A stretch of 64,000 nt of DNA from Neckera pumila (lineage: Eukaryota; Streptophyta; Bryopsida; Hypnales; Neckeraceae): assembly GCA_963969595.1 (NCBI GenBank), contig OZ018413.1:12389711-12453710 (forward strand), written 5' to 3'. The translations under genes were made by a program, and so were the position numbers. Below the pieces are notes generated by a model. The model was not told where the DNA came from, did not search any database, and worked only from the letters and a program-made list of their open reading frames with translations. Of this stretch, positions 47,238 to 60,079 are shown piece by piece. Numbering within the stretch: the stretch's first letter is position 1; every line of letters begins with the position of its first letter.

Positions 47238-50200
47238 CTAGACATGTAAGCCAACATCAGCCACTTTATTTGCAGGAATACGTTGCCTCTTCTCAACATA
47301 AGTTGATGGGAACCACCCTGCTTTGCCTCTGCATTCCCCTTCAGACCAACCACTTGCAGATACCTGCCATAGAATAGTTTTAAAACCATTAGAATCTATA
47401 CTTGCAACAGGAATGCATGGTATATCCCTCTCCATGGTTTACAGGAGATTTTCATTAGTGGTCACTCTCACCTCTCTAGCAGGGTCGCTACTTTCATGGA
47501 AGTCAAGAGGACCCCACGAGAAATGGTTAATATTATAGGAGCATGGGTATGTAGTTCAAAAGTCGCTCTCACAGTCCGATGACCGGTGGGCTTTGATGTG
47601 GAACCTTAGAAAAACAGTATGTTACTGTGACAATACCTGGCGTACAACAACAAAATCTCCAATCGCAAGGCTTATTTCACCGTCGTCTTGACGTTCAAAT
47701 GGATGCATAACCTGCAAAGAACAAAGAAACGTTTGATATAGCTGACATAACAGTCAAGCACTAGGCTCAGCTGACAGTCACCCAATGCCGTTGTTTCTAG
47801 CTGCTGCGTGGAACAACTTCATGAACCTTAACCCTCTGATGTCCCAACTAATTGTATAAAAGAAAAAATACACTTTCATGTGCAATTTGACCATTACAAT
47901 GTAAGCTAGCTGTTTCTAATTATTCACGGATGTATACTATGTTTCCTATTAATCCTAAATTTTTCAGATTCCAAATGGATGTAAAGAAAATCGACTTAAT
48001 TGCAGAACATCTAAATCTTGTGAATATGAAAGTCAAAATCAGGAACCAAATGATTTTATTTGAAAATCCAATAGGTGAACATGCTATATTCAGGCCTTGA
48101 TCCATAGAGATTGCGAATGCAATAAAATGATCAGTACTTGAAAATTTTCAGATCAGAAAAGTGCAGCATAAACTACACCTGATATACTTCATTTTATTCA
48201 GCAGGCTGAAATTAGGTTTGCCCAGCAAGTATCAACTATGCGAAAGTTTGTGTGTCCACACAACCAGCAGAATGTGATAGCAAAAAGAATTGTTAAGTAC
48301 CTCAGCAAGGAAGTAGGACATCTTTTCTGGCATTTTTGGGCCACTATCTGAAGAAGCATTTGGCGACACACCATTGCCCCTGACATCCTCATAAGACGGA
48401 GGCAAGGAGTCGGTGATTGACGGTAAACCATGCTCACTGCGTTGGCGCTCAGCAATCATCTGCAATACGACAGTTTAAAATTGAGTTACTCGCAAGATGA
48501 GATACATTGCAACTCATAAGTTTCAAAAACCTGCATAAACTCCAGATCTAAATGTTGAACCGTACGCTGGAATCTTTCATTAGCTTGAAGAAGAGTGATT
48601 CTGGAATTCTGATTGAAAGTTCCATGCGATCTATTTGCGAACCACACGAGCTTGAAGTCTTAAAAGCTGAAACCCAAGTACTTGAAGATTGCAAGTTGAA
48701 ACGCAAGTGCGTATTATCGTAGAGGATCCTAAAACCGTAAGGAGCCTAATCCTGTCTTCCATACAAAGTGAAGTCATCTATTCATACAGTGTGTTGGACT
48801 AATTAGAAGATGGTGTAAGCATGACTTGGCTAAATGTCTATGGCCACTGATTCTTGAATGGAAATGGGGTTGCCTATTGTCACTTACAGCGGTTTACAAC
48901 CTCCAACTATGACATTGCATAAGAAAGTAATACATAGTAATACAAATTTGTAATACATAGAAATACAAATTTGACTATTGTACCCAAAGATCTCTTCACA
49001 GCTCTATGCATCTGCCCAAAATTAGACCCCTACATATATTAAAATGCTTACAGAGATGCAAATAGTATCACCTCCCTTAAAATCACGACTAAAAGAGGGT
49101 TCGGATTTCTTGCAGCACGGCAAAGCAAGAGAACAGCACTTTCAGAAACATACAAGTGATGTCAAAGAATTACGAACCTGCGCTTGAAGCTGATCCAAAA
49201 TTTTCGCTGCTCGCTGGTGATATGTACGTTCAGCTTCAACCTGTAGCATGCAGTCAAGTCAGCGCAACCGTAAAAACATGGACAAACTAACTTTCAACCA
49301 ATACCATTGTAAGACATATCATATTAACCACTTACTGCCTGAACTAAAAACAGTAAGTCCACGTTGGAGTGGAAATCCAATTATAGTAGTTTCCAAAACA
49401 TATTCTTGCAGTTCAAGAATGTAGGACATCATAAAATTTCCTATTGGTCTACCTTCCTTGAAGCTTCCTAAATGATTCATTTCAACTCCTATAGATATGG
49501 AAGCTGTTTGATAAATTTTTCGCATTTGAAGACATTGAATTGTCGGTTAACTTGATAACATCCTCAGCCATTTTGACTAAGGCGTGTATTCATCTAATGT
49601 CATGCTTCACTTTTAGTTACAAAGCATTCAGCATTCTAATGTACTCCAAAAAGTTCTTAAGGATGACATATACTAGAAATCTGGCAATAGATTCATGAAG
49701 GCATTCAAAGCATCTTTTTCCCAACATATGTGTTAACTATTACACTTGTCCAACATCATGATCCTCATAGCATTTGCATAAAGATAAATGAACATGAATA
49801 TTTAAGGTCATGCATAAACCAACCATGGCTGTAAGCCGCTGCAACGTGAGGCGCTGTTGCTGGATTTCCACTGATGTCATGGCAGAAGCAGCCTCCATCC
49901 CAAGTGAAGCCATAGCTGTGACAAGCTCCCCCATCTTCTGTTCAGCCACCTGAAGCTTCTGATCGGTTTCCGTGTTCCCCTCCTTACTCCTAACCTGCTT
50001 TCTTCCAACATCCAAAGCCTGCTCAAGAGGATTACGAGAGTTAAAGTTAATATCCGGCAAACCCTGATTTTAACATGACAAAACACATTCAAAAGAGTAG
50101 AAACTGTGATTGGTCTTCATTTTTCATAGCATTCTTCACAAAATTCAGTAATCACCATCACGTGACAACAGAAAAGATTGAGGATGCTAAAATGAATAGA

Positions 50201-52795
50201 AACTAATCTCGTCTCCAATACTGACCCCTATTACGAAAGGCAATTCACCTGTTCATAAACTCGATTGGACTTACTAGTATGACTTGGCAAAATGTCAATG
50301 GCCATTCATCTTTGAATAGTAATGGGGTTATCTACTGTCTCTCACAGTGGTCTACAACCTCCTACTTTGGAATAGTATATGACTTCATATAGTGATAAAA
50401 ATTTGATCTCAACAGATTTGGCTCTTTACACCCAAAGTGATCTCTCCACAAATCTACAGTGATCTCCCAAAAATCAACATTCATCAAATATTTAAATGCT
50501 CTAAGTGACACAAGTAGTATCCTCTACCTTATTTGGCACGGGCCTCTTGAAACCTTGATGAAGCAAATCTAAACTAAGAAAAAAAACAAAAAAAAACGTC
50601 TCTAAAGGCAATGATACAATCCAGATGACGACACAGGCCCTCAGCATAACATACCTGAGCTTCAGCCTCTTGACGCAAGCGCTCATAGCGTTGGGTTAGG
50701 TGACGTGCATCTTCTAAAGGAGCGCCCATCACAAGTGCTCTCAATGGTTCTGCAACCTGTTGAGTGTGCATATCAAATCTAAATGCTAGATACATAGAAG
50801 ACAAACAAAAATGTTCGAAAGATGCAAAATAGTAAGCGCGGCAAAAAAGTTCAAAGCTTCTTAAATTTAAGTTCAAAACAGCCCGGACATGAAACTTTTC
50901 CTTAACCCCTAAGTGGTCCAATGGTCAAAAGTGACTGCCTCCATATCTATAGGAGAAGAAATAAATCATTGGTAAGCTTCAAGGCAGGTAACAAAATGTA
51001 CCAATTACAAACCTACATTTTTCTAGCAATATGATTTTGCTAGTTACTACAATCGACTATTAGCTTCTAAAGTGGGATTTCTATTTTCAGCTTGGGCACT
51101 TGGTTTAACCAGTATAAATGAAGAAATGAAGAAAACTCATAACTTAAGTACCCCACTGAAAACAAGATTGTCGAAGAATAAGAGTGCTGTAGTAATAATA
51201 GGCCCATCTTATATCCCTATACTAGTACTCGGACGCCAGAAACTAAGGGTGCCCACAATATCCCTAAGCAATTAGAAACCTGAGTGCCAATAGATCGATG
51301 CATGTGGTCACGCTCCCTTTCCATCTGTGTATGTGCAGCTCCAAAATGCAAGGAAGCTCTCGCAAGGGCCCCTGTACTGCTTGGCCCTTCTGTGGCATAC
51401 TTGCGACAATCCTCCGCAAGCTTGCTTGCTGCAAAAGAATATAAAATTATAAACTTACTAGTTGGCCATCAAAATTACATCTTAACGGCTCGACAAAGCA
51501 AACTCAGAAACTTGGTATATGTTGTTACTGAACAAATCATGCTGAAACTGTCTCCTGAAGCAAGATGAGAAATGTTAAATTAATCCCTAAAGGACCAAGG
51601 CTTCATGGTTTTAAAATGATACATAATATCAATCATACTGTGGAAGAAGTGAATAAAATGGGTGATGAACATTGCATGTGCTGATGAGAAAATAAATACC
51701 AATTGGAGAAAAGAAAGTTCTCATACTAACTACTCAAAATTGTTAGAAAAATAAGAGGCTCGATTAGGGCTTTTCATCCCTTAGGATTTAACCTACCAAC
51801 TTCGAGTTGTTTGACGCCGGTCGACAATATACCCTCCGCGCCACGGACAATTTCCCTTTGGAAATGCTGCAATTATAAATAGTTTTAGACTTACTTAAAA
51901 CTGAATGCTTACAAAGCACAATGCGAATCTGTCTCTACAGGTAATCCACAAAAAAATGCTACCAAGGTTCAGACAAAATTAACAAACACAAATAGCATGA
52001 CTAGCAGCCATGTCGTGTACAATCTCGCTTACACAATTTCAGGTAACATGTCTGTCATTATATGGGAAGTGCACCAGACAGACCTTAGCAGCCTTTGTGG
52101 AGATGTAAAGCCTCTCAAGCTGCAGGTGTCTTTGAAGCTCTGCCTCATCAAGAATCAAGTGGTCTCCTTGTGAATGGCCTGAAAATGACTTCAAGACGGC
52201 CTGTGTGCACATAAAAATTCCTAAGCTCAGCTCTTCATTCAACAAATTCAGTGATTGCTCGCCAAAAAAAAGCCCTGCCAGACCGTGTCCCTCGGTGATA
52301 ACCTTAACCCCTGAAGGCCAAATTGGGTCCCATATTTTTTTTATCAAGTTTGAATAGGTCATATTGGGACTTCCTTTTTGTACACTTACTAACCAACACA
52401 TCCAATGTTCTACACTGATTTTTAAGATAAAATAGCAACGCAATACAACGCCCGATCCGAATTATATTCTCCACAATATGATTAATCATATTGGTTATTA
52501 TAAAACAATGAATCCTTGGCATTTTAAAGGTTAAATGAAAAACGGCACAATGTGGATATTGCACAAGGCCTGTTTCACCTTGTTCATCTCTTTCTGGGTT
52601 GGAAACAATCGTTACACAGCTTGTAAGTTCTGGAGGCAGTTTGCAGGCAATCGGTGGCATGTATATTCTAAAGTATGAAATATAATGTGGGCTCAACGCA
52701 CAAGCATCCCCAAAAGGTCGCATCAGTACAAATACCTGCTGTTGCTTGGCCACCGACTCTCTAAACGCACTAGCCCGTTTCCTGATAGCGTCCAT
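47238..52795 (-). CDS. SH3P: BAR and SH3 domain protein of the plant SH3P family, ten coding exons
   Basis: Plant SH3Ps bind membrane lipids through a BAR-like coiled region and act in clathrin-linked trafficking, cell-plate formation and autophagosome formation (known for the Arabidopsis members). Exons: 52795-52736, 52200-52084, 51866-51797, 51428-51280, 50756-50655, 50018-49824, 49240-49178, 48459-48301, 47711-47637 and 47363-47238; all GT-AG, frames join exactly, 371 residues. The start MDAIRKRASAFRESVAKQQQ matches the family start. Residues 1-250 are the coiled BAR-type part, with APLEDARHL and VEAERTYHQRAAKILDQLQ. A proline-containing linker (SLPPSYEDVRG) precedes the SH3 domain at about 303-356, which has the ALYDF-equivalent VMHPF, GEISLAIGDFVVVRQ, GWSEGE, GKAGWFPSTYVEK. 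An acceptor (GCATAG) lies two bases before the ATG, so an upstream non-coding exon is expected. Confidence 0.95.
51584..51787. mobile_element. ~204-bp TTAA-flanked element in an SH3P intron
   Basis: TTAA|TCCCTAAAGGACCAAGGC on the left; read inward from the right, TTAA|ATCCTAAGGGATGAAAAGC. It lies only about five bases past the donor of the exon ending at 51797, so it forms most of the start of that intron. The ends are degenerate. Confidence 0.5.
52308..52530. mobile_element. ~223-bp TTAA-flanked element in SH3P intron 1
   Basis: TTAA|CCCCTGAAGGCCAAATTGG on the left and, read inward from the right, TTAA|CCTTTAAAATGCCAAGG. Inverted-repeat similarity is partial. Non-coding. Confidence 0.45.
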
Positions 52796-53439
52796 TTCTA
52801 TGCAATCAAATTGGAAGATTAGCTCATGCAAACATCAGTGAGTTGTATCAAATTCTTAAAAACAAACTACCAATGGAGGTCATCCTCCAATTCTCAGTCA
52901 TCAGCATCAATATGTTTCTGCATCTTTGGCACTCCCATTGAAGTGGATAATTATCATTCATTAGAATCAGCTCAAAAAGCACCAAAAACACAAGTTTCAA
53001 TTGACAATCGGTCACTGTGCACAACTAGTTTCGATTGACACGTTTGTGCACAATGGCGATTCGAATAGAAGACAAAATTGTGAGGCCAGCAGAGCCAGCA
53101 GTAAAAAACGGTCCGGTTCAAATCCCCAATGAAACAAACCAATTCAAAGAAACCTAACATTCAACTATATCACGTTTGGCAGCTGCACAGTTGAACCTGC
53201 AAAACCAAAACAACGAGATACCTAAACATTCAACTGTACCAGGTCTAAAGTCCGAAAAAATGTGCTCCACATTATCTCTTACCACTCCCCGAAAAGACCA
53301 AGGTTACGAAATAACCTAGCACTGAAGCTGCAAAAGTAAATTACAAGCGACTCCTAAACATTCGTGCTCGACACTGCTGCAAGAAGCACGTCATCCGCTC
53401 GAATCCCTCCCACTCCGCCCAAAATCCAAGGCGACAGAT

Positions 53440-54770
53440 TGCCAAGATTTTCACAACTCGATCTCACAATGCTAGTTCTAATTTCCATCCTAAAAGAAAA
53501 TCCTAGGAACGCCGCAAAATCTCACCAAAGAATCAATAGGCAAAGAATTTCAAACTCCGAACACCGCTTTCCAGCGAAGTAAGCCTCAACGCATCAGAAA
53601 ACGGTAGAAGTGAGGAAGGTATAGGGAAGCAGAGAAGATGGAGCAGGAGAAGAGGAATTATTCTGCTGCAGGCAATGCTAGTTGCAATTTACAACCTAAA
53701 AACAAAATCCTAATTTCAATCAATTAGGAACATCGCAAAACCTCACCAAAGAATCAAATACGCCTACTCCAAACTCCAAACTCCAAACACCGCTCTCCAG
53801 ATAAGTAAGCCTCAACGCATCAGAAAACGACAGACGAGAGGGAAGAGGAGGGAAGCAGCGACGGCGGAGCACAAGAAGGGCAATTCCTATCCCGCAGGCA
53901 ATGCCAGTTGCAATTCCAGCCTAAATCCGAAATCCGAAATCTGAATGTAAAACAACTAGGAAGCTCATTAAAGAAACAATACGCCAGTATGTCCTAACTC
54001 CAAACTCCAAACACCGAACACCGCTCTCCAGCGAACTAAGCCTCAACACATCAGACAACGGCAGACGAGAGAGAAGAGGAGAAAAGCAGCGACGGCGGAG
54101 CACTAGAAGGGGCAATTCCTATCCCGCAGACAATGCCAATTTCCAGCATAAAACTAAAATCCTAAATTCAAAACAATTTAGGAAGCTCACCAAAAAATCA
54201 ATACGCCAGTATGTCCTACTCCACACTCCGAATACCGCTCTCCAGCTAACGAAGCCTCAACGCATCACAAAACGGCAGAAGAGAGAGAAGAGGAGAAAAG
54301 CAGCGACGGCGGAGCACCAGAAGGGACAATTATTATCCCGCACACAATGCCAGTTGCAGATTCCAGCCTAAATCCAAAATCCTATTTCAAACAATTCAAA
54401 AGCTCACCAAAGAATCAGTACGCCAGTATGTCCTACTCCAAACTTCAAACACCGCACTCCAGCAAACTAAGCCTCAACGCATCACAAAACGGCAGGCGAG
54501 GGCGAAGAGGAGGGAAGCAGCGACGGCGGAGCACTAAGAAGGGGCAATTCCTATCCCGCACACAATGGCAGTTGCAATTTCCAGCCTAAATCCAAAATTC
54601 AAACAATTCGAAAGCTCACCAAAGAATCAATACGCCAGTATGTCCAAACTCCAAACTCCAAACACCGCTCTCCAGTTAACGAAGCCTCAACGCATCAGAA
54701 AACGGCAGCTAAAGAGAGAAGACGAGGGAAGTCGCGAGAGAGAAGCGGAATTATTATGCTGCAGACAATG
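53440..54770 (-). repeat. six tandem ~219-bp units resembling repeated first exons of SH3P
   Basis: Each unit, read on the minus strand, has a pyrimidine-rich stretch (CCTCCTCTTCTCTC), GATGCGTTGAGGCTT, CTGGAGAGCGGTGTTTGGAG, a phrase CATACTGGCGTATTGATTC and then TTTGGTGAGC. That last word is a good splice donor. Donor positions (CTCACC on the plus strand) are at about 53521, 53742, 54186, 54403 and 54615; in the unit near 53964 the donor is mutated to TTAATGAG. Spacing is 212-222 bp. The array lies just upstream of the coding start, whose acceptor is two bases before the ATG, so each unit could act as a non-coding first exon. Repetition is certain; the first-exon role is inference. Confidence 0.75.
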
Positions 54771-54774
54771 ATCA

Positions 54775-55210
54775 GCCATGTGGCACAAAGCGGGGAAGCG
54801 GAAGAGTCAACGAAACAGAGCCCAGCGGTAAGTAATGAAAGAAAGGGAGCTCAAGAGGGAATGGCGTGAGGCGGAGGAGGGGAGAGGAAGCTTCAGCTAT
54901 GGCCATGCCGCCATGGCTGCGCTGCACGGCAACAAGAGGCATTGCGATTGATTATTGATTCCGAAGGGGGAAACTCAGAAAATTTCCTGGGGCGGGTTTG
55001 GGGACTTGGGAGACGGAAGAACGGGTCTGTGCGAATGGGGGACGAGTGCCAGCTCGGATGATAAGATGACGTGGTGACAACTGGGTTGGTGGGGTTCTGT
55101 CGCGTTCACACCGACAGCGACAAATAATAAGCCTCGTGAGGGCACTTACTGGGGCCACAACTGAACTGGGGCCACCGTACAGTACAGTAAGGGCATCTTC
55201 ACTCAATGCC
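54775..55210 (-). promoter_or_regulatory. presumed distal promoter region of SH3P
   Basis: GC-rich block upstream of the first-exon array, with purine-rich runs on the plus strand (54840-54890). The 84-codon minus-strand frame at 54952-55206 has no recognisable product and I read it as promoter sequence. No TATA box was identified. Confidence 0.35.
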
Positions 55211-57740
55211 CTTGAAAGTTAAAACTGTTTGGCACCGGCACTCACCAAATTTGACAGCTCAAAGTGTACAATTATTTTTGAATTATTTTTGAATTATTTT
55301 TGAAGAGGCCATATAATTCTTGTGTGCCACTCGTGCTCACCAAATGTGTTCAATAAAATAGGCAATTGGTCAATCACTAAGTGGAATATATTGGATAAAG
55401 CTTGTTAAACATAGGATGAATAGTGATTTCAAGGGCTTGATTCGCTTGGATTGAATGTCATGAGAATTTTTTAAAGGGACTAGAATACTTGCCATCTAAA
55501 TTTGGCGCATGGTAGACCCTTAGCTAGTGTTGGTATTAGTGTAGATGCTCAAAATATAACAATTTTATTCAATTGGCTTTGGTGAAGATACTTTGCAAAG
55601 GTAAATAGTAGAATAGTATTATCAATGTTCTATAGTGGGAGAGAATTTTTTTTTCTTTGCATGGAGGTAACCATAAAAATTGTCCTATGTTGTTGAGTCG
55701 TTAATTTTGTGTTTTGTAATCTTTCCTAGCTAATTTGGGGTCTAAACACAAATTCAAAATTTTAACATGAATAATAAATAATAAGTTAATGAGTTTTCTG
55801 CATCCAAATAACACTCATAGCACTATCATAGAGGGATCTCTAATATAGCAACATATGACTGAAAGTTTGAGTACAATTGTACTTGAAAATGAGTTCATGC
55901 TACCAAGACAATGTAGTCTCTTCTAGCATTGTTGCTTATTCAAATTAAAAGTCACAAATTATGGTCTTTTATCTATATTAAAGCATATTAAATATTACAT
56001 AAAGTAGATGAAAGAAAATCTTGATTTAGACATTGGATGACTAAAACACCCAAAAAATACTTTTGTTGCAAAATATAGAAAAATAGTTGTTACTTCTAAA
56101 TCAATTGTTGAAATTTGTAGTTGATTCAATTAATTTGTATGATTTGCAGAGTTAACAACAAAATTTGAAGTAGCCATTGTTTCTTGTTTACTTTAAAATG
56201 GATCAAAATCCAAGTAAAGTCATTTTGAATTAGCTATTGTTGGAAAAATGGTGTGTCTATATCAAAATGCTATAAAAGTATGTCCAATACAAAGCATTAT
56301 CCTTTAGCACCTCAATCCTTTATTGCATTTTTGCATACTTTTACTTATGTCATCAAATTAATATAAATTATTTATTCTAATTTCATCAAATTTGTTATAT
56401 AGAAAGTGTGTTTGAAAGTCAAGCATTGGTTTGGACAAATGAAAAGCTTTGTGGTAAGTCTAATTTTTGTATATTGTATTCATCTTTCAAAACAGCTAAG
56501 AAAATTAATTTTCTAAGAATTAATTAATTAATTATACTGTATTATATAGACTGATACATACACATGTAGATTTAAATCATTCTATTCCAATTTAATAGAC
56601 ATATGTTGTCATTATACAGCCCCCTTTCTTTTTGGTGTAGACGGAACAAATAAAAGTGAAAAGCAAAAGTCAAATACTAGCATTTGGCTTTTTGGATTTT
56701 AAATACTAAAACAACAACATCAATGAACTCTAAAAAATAATAAACATATACAAAAGATCTTCAATATTTTCCTACATTGGTGCAATTTGCAAAAATGACA
56801 TTCAACACTTCAACACTTTATTCATTTCACAAGATAATAGCTACAATCAAGTCTTAAAACACACACTATTGTAAATATAAAACACACACCTTATGACCTT
56901 AAACCCTATAAGGCCACCACATGGCTTTTGCAACTACATTTGTAGAAAATTCAATAAGTTAACCTCACTAACAACTTGTGAACAACAAAGAGACTCTAAA
57001 TGATTTTTTCTGCTGAATTTGTTGGTGCAATCCAATCAAGAAATGGTCAAGTGTGTGATTTTTGGTGAAATTTTTGAGAATAGAGAAGACGCTATGGGCT
57101 GCCAATTCATATCTTCTTATTTTTTTTTACGCCTCAAAAATCATTTGAAAAAATTTACACATCAATATTATGATGATATGTACTCGTGGAAAAAAATCAG
57201 AGTTTTTGAAGCCCTTTTGAGCATTCCTATTTCAGGGCGTATACAAATTAAATATTGTCTAACCAAACATCTTTCATCAATCTTGTCAATGGTGGCATTT
57301 TCTCAAGAATAGTGCAAATTTGTTGATATTTTTTTCATAATAAAGCTCCATAAGTCTTCTTTCATTTCAACAATAGCAATTGTCAAAATTATTCCACACA
57401 AATGAGAAATTATGCTTGTTACAAGAGCTAGTCAAGAAAACAAGAGCTATGCTCAAATACTTCCAATCCTTTAGGGATTCATCACAAAGTTTAGAACCTA
57501 TCGATTGTCAATGCATATTGAATGGTTACTGTTATTTTATAGGTGCGCACGTTAATTTGTAATTTATTGCATTTTTACGATGCCCACAATTACTACAAAG
57601 AATTCACACTACTTCGTTTTTAGTACTAAGTACATGACTTCTATACGTTAATCACAAGTGTACAAAAGATACAAATTCTGCAAGAAAATTTGTTATCTTT
57701 GTCGTGTGTTTTATGTGCGTTGAAGTACATGAAAAATCCA
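55211..57740. other. gene-free AT-rich stretch
   Basis: No supported gene. A short tandem triplet of GAATTATTTTT occurs at 55268-55301. The longest frames, near 57019-57312, show no known domain. Confidence 0.5.
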
Positions 57741-57757
57741 TAACAACAATGTCATTG

Positions 57758-57957
57758 CTATTTTATTTTATTTTTATTATTTTAAAAAGTTTATGAAATT
57801 TTATTTTTATAACAGCCCACTAGATGGGCACCATCTATACAACTTGCCACATGGGCAGGGCCACCTAGGTAGCCCGCCACATGGGTGGGCGTCGCCAAGG
57901 GGATTTGAACCTTGGGCCTCATGGTTGAGGCCCAAGGTTCTCCACCATTGCACCATG
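57758..57957 (-). mobile_element. tRNA-derived SINE candidate
   Basis: On the minus strand GTGCAATGGTGGAG (57955-57940 region) resembles a pol III A box and GGTTCAAATCC (57911-57901) is a near-consensus B box, about 35 bp apart as in a tRNA. Between them lies a 12-bp perfect hairpin, CCTTGGGCCTCA / TGAGGCCCAAGG. The body continues to an A-rich tail at about 57760-57800. Flanks CAATGTCATTG (57747-57757) and CAATGTTACTTG (57958-57969) look like an imperfect target duplication. No tRNA cloverleaf is intact, so it is not a functional tRNA gene. Confidence 0.65.
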
Positions 57958-58048
57958 CAATGTTACTTGTGTATATATGGCATGTAGAATTTTATATACC
58001 TAGTTTTTTAGTTGGTTTTCATTTGCTTTGTAAAAGTTAGTAGACTTT

Positions 58049-58366
58049 AGACCTCATTTCGACATAGTAGTATTTCAAAAAACTTTGAACTAAAAAAAGT
58101 TGGTAAATGAATCTAAATTTCATTTCCAAAATCCGTTTGACATTTGGAGACTTTAGTCAAAAGTTCTGGACAAAATTCAGAGAAGATGTTTGAAAATGTA
58201 AAAAAAAATGTCCCTTCCACCTTGTCTCTGAAGTTTGTCTATAACTTTTGATCACAGGCTCCAAATGTCAAACGGATTTTTGGAGATGAAATCTAGATTC
58301 ATTTACCAACTTTTCTTAGTTCAAAGTTTTTGAAAAAAATTGTTCTATTATGCCTAAATGAGGTCT
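58049..58366. mobile_element. 318-bp foldback element
   Basis: The left arm AGACCTCATTT.. and the right arm ..AAATGAGGTCT pair over roughly 125-150 bp, including CCAAATGTCAAACGGATTTT / AAAATCCGTTTGACATTTGG, with mismatches. The central loop holds TCTGGACAAAATTCAGAGAA. No coding sequence. A superfamily cannot be assigned from the flanks. Confidence 0.75.
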
Positions 58367-58369
58367 GAA

Positions 58370-60075
58370 TTTCTACTTTCAACACAATTCCTGCTTTTTA
58401 ATTAACTTGCTACTAAAATTGTAAAAGATAAAAAAAAAGCAACGTTAATGCAATAACTATGCACGGACAACATATTGTGTGATTATTGCACTAATTTTAT
58501 ATATCTTAAATAAACACTAATGTTGCACGTAGTCAGTCGCTCATAACAAAAGTACTAAATATTAGAGGAGTTTCAGAGGCCTTGGAAGACTGTTTTAGGC
58601 CCGTTCCCTAGTCTGCCCAGATTCAAGGAATGACAGTATAGGCGTGTCAGAGTTTTTTTTTTCAAAAAAAAACAAAAAATACAAAAAAAATCTTTTCACA
58701 ATATCATTTTAACAAATTTTTATTTTTATTTTTTCAAAAATGACATGGCAGTTGCTTGACCACGTCAACCTAGACATTTGGCAGTGTTCCAACATTCCTG
58801 CAGAGTTCCCACAGTTCGAGAACTCGCAGTCTCTTAGGAGGCCCGAAACTCCTCTATTGGTTGTACATTTTCAATCATTCATATTTATCGTGCAACTTTC
58901 GCATTTCAAACTCAAATATGAATGATATGCCTAAATTGTATGGTAGTAATGAATGTTAATATTGTATTGTAACAATGTTTCCAAATGAATGAATGTAATA
59001 TGAAAACAATGCCTAACAATTATCGTACAATTACTTTTGACAATTCGTGACAATTCGTGACAGAGGAACTTTGTGATGTGGTTGGTTAGAGAAACTTTGT
59101 GATGTGGTTGGTTTTAGTGACCATTGCGTTTCAACTTCAAAAATTCATAATTAATTCTAGGAGGTGGTTGGTTTTAGTGATCATTGAGTTTCAACTTCAA
59201 AATTCATAATTAATTCCACAAAGGTCCAAAAAATATGAAACAACTTGGGTTAGATGCCAATTCCATTTTTCTTCCTACGGAAATTTACTGAATAATGTTT
59301 CAAGGAGTTTAACTTCCCCCAAAAGGCAATCAGCTCTTAAATCGTCGCTTTAAGAGCAGACTACCTTACCTTAGTATGAAGACAAGGTCAGCAAATGAAA
59401 ATTCCAAGTGTCACATAACTATTGATTGGAACCTATGAAAAAATCAACACGATAAAAACTGACTCGATTTCAACAAATTGTCATGGTACTCAGGTACGGT
59501 ATTCAATCTCACTGGCCTCATGACACGTAACTCTAATATCAAGGCGCTGGAAATATTGGAGAATCCAAAGGTTTGTACAAACTCCACAATCAGTACTATA
59601 CTACTACAGACTTCAAGAAATACTACAGACTTCAAGAAACAGCAGGCCCGCCATACACTAAGGTAGACGTACCCAATACCAACCGCCAACTTCACAATAC
59701 TTAGCTCTCAATGACTATGAAGAGCAGCAGCCATCAAAATGCACACACCACAACTCACACAAGCCAATTGAAAACAAACAAAACCGTGCAGAAAACACCG
59801 TCGTATTATTTACAAATGCAGTGCCAAGTTCATGACACCAAACAATGTTCACGGGATTATCAAAAAGCTCCGAGGCCAGAGTTAAGACTCACCCCACATA
59901 TCTTATTCACACTTGAGCGAGATGATATTAAAACAAACGACGGAGCCACTTACGCTTTTCCAACCAATAAATCCCAGCATATGAAACCAACCAGCTATAA
60001 GATTCCCACCCACCCACCCATACCTCCATTCCCTTGCCACAACTTCCCATCATAAAATTCCAACAAAGCTCAATT
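58370..60075. other. spacer and ATG11 3' flank
   Basis: No gene supported. 59335-59366 is one end (read inward AGGTAGTCTGCTCTTAAAGCG) of the repeat family of 37582. The part next to 60080 should contain the ATG11 3' untranslated region. Confidence 0.4.
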
Positions 60076-60079
60076 CTCT

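Noticed and set aside
48530..48600. Possible extra SH3P exon (QRTVQHLDLEFMQ followed by GT)
   Set aside because: Exons at 49240-49178 and 48459-48301 join directly to give LDQLQAQMIAERQ, matching the family; an added exon would break that conserved stretch.
50906..51104. Possible further TTAA-flanked element in SH3P
   Set aside because: The left end TTAA|CCCCTAAGTGG is good, but the only candidate right end (GGTTTAA near 51102) does not mirror it.
53113..53125. GGTTCAAATCC, a B-box word upstream of SH3P
   Set aside because: No A box at the right distance, no A-rich tail and no flanking duplication.
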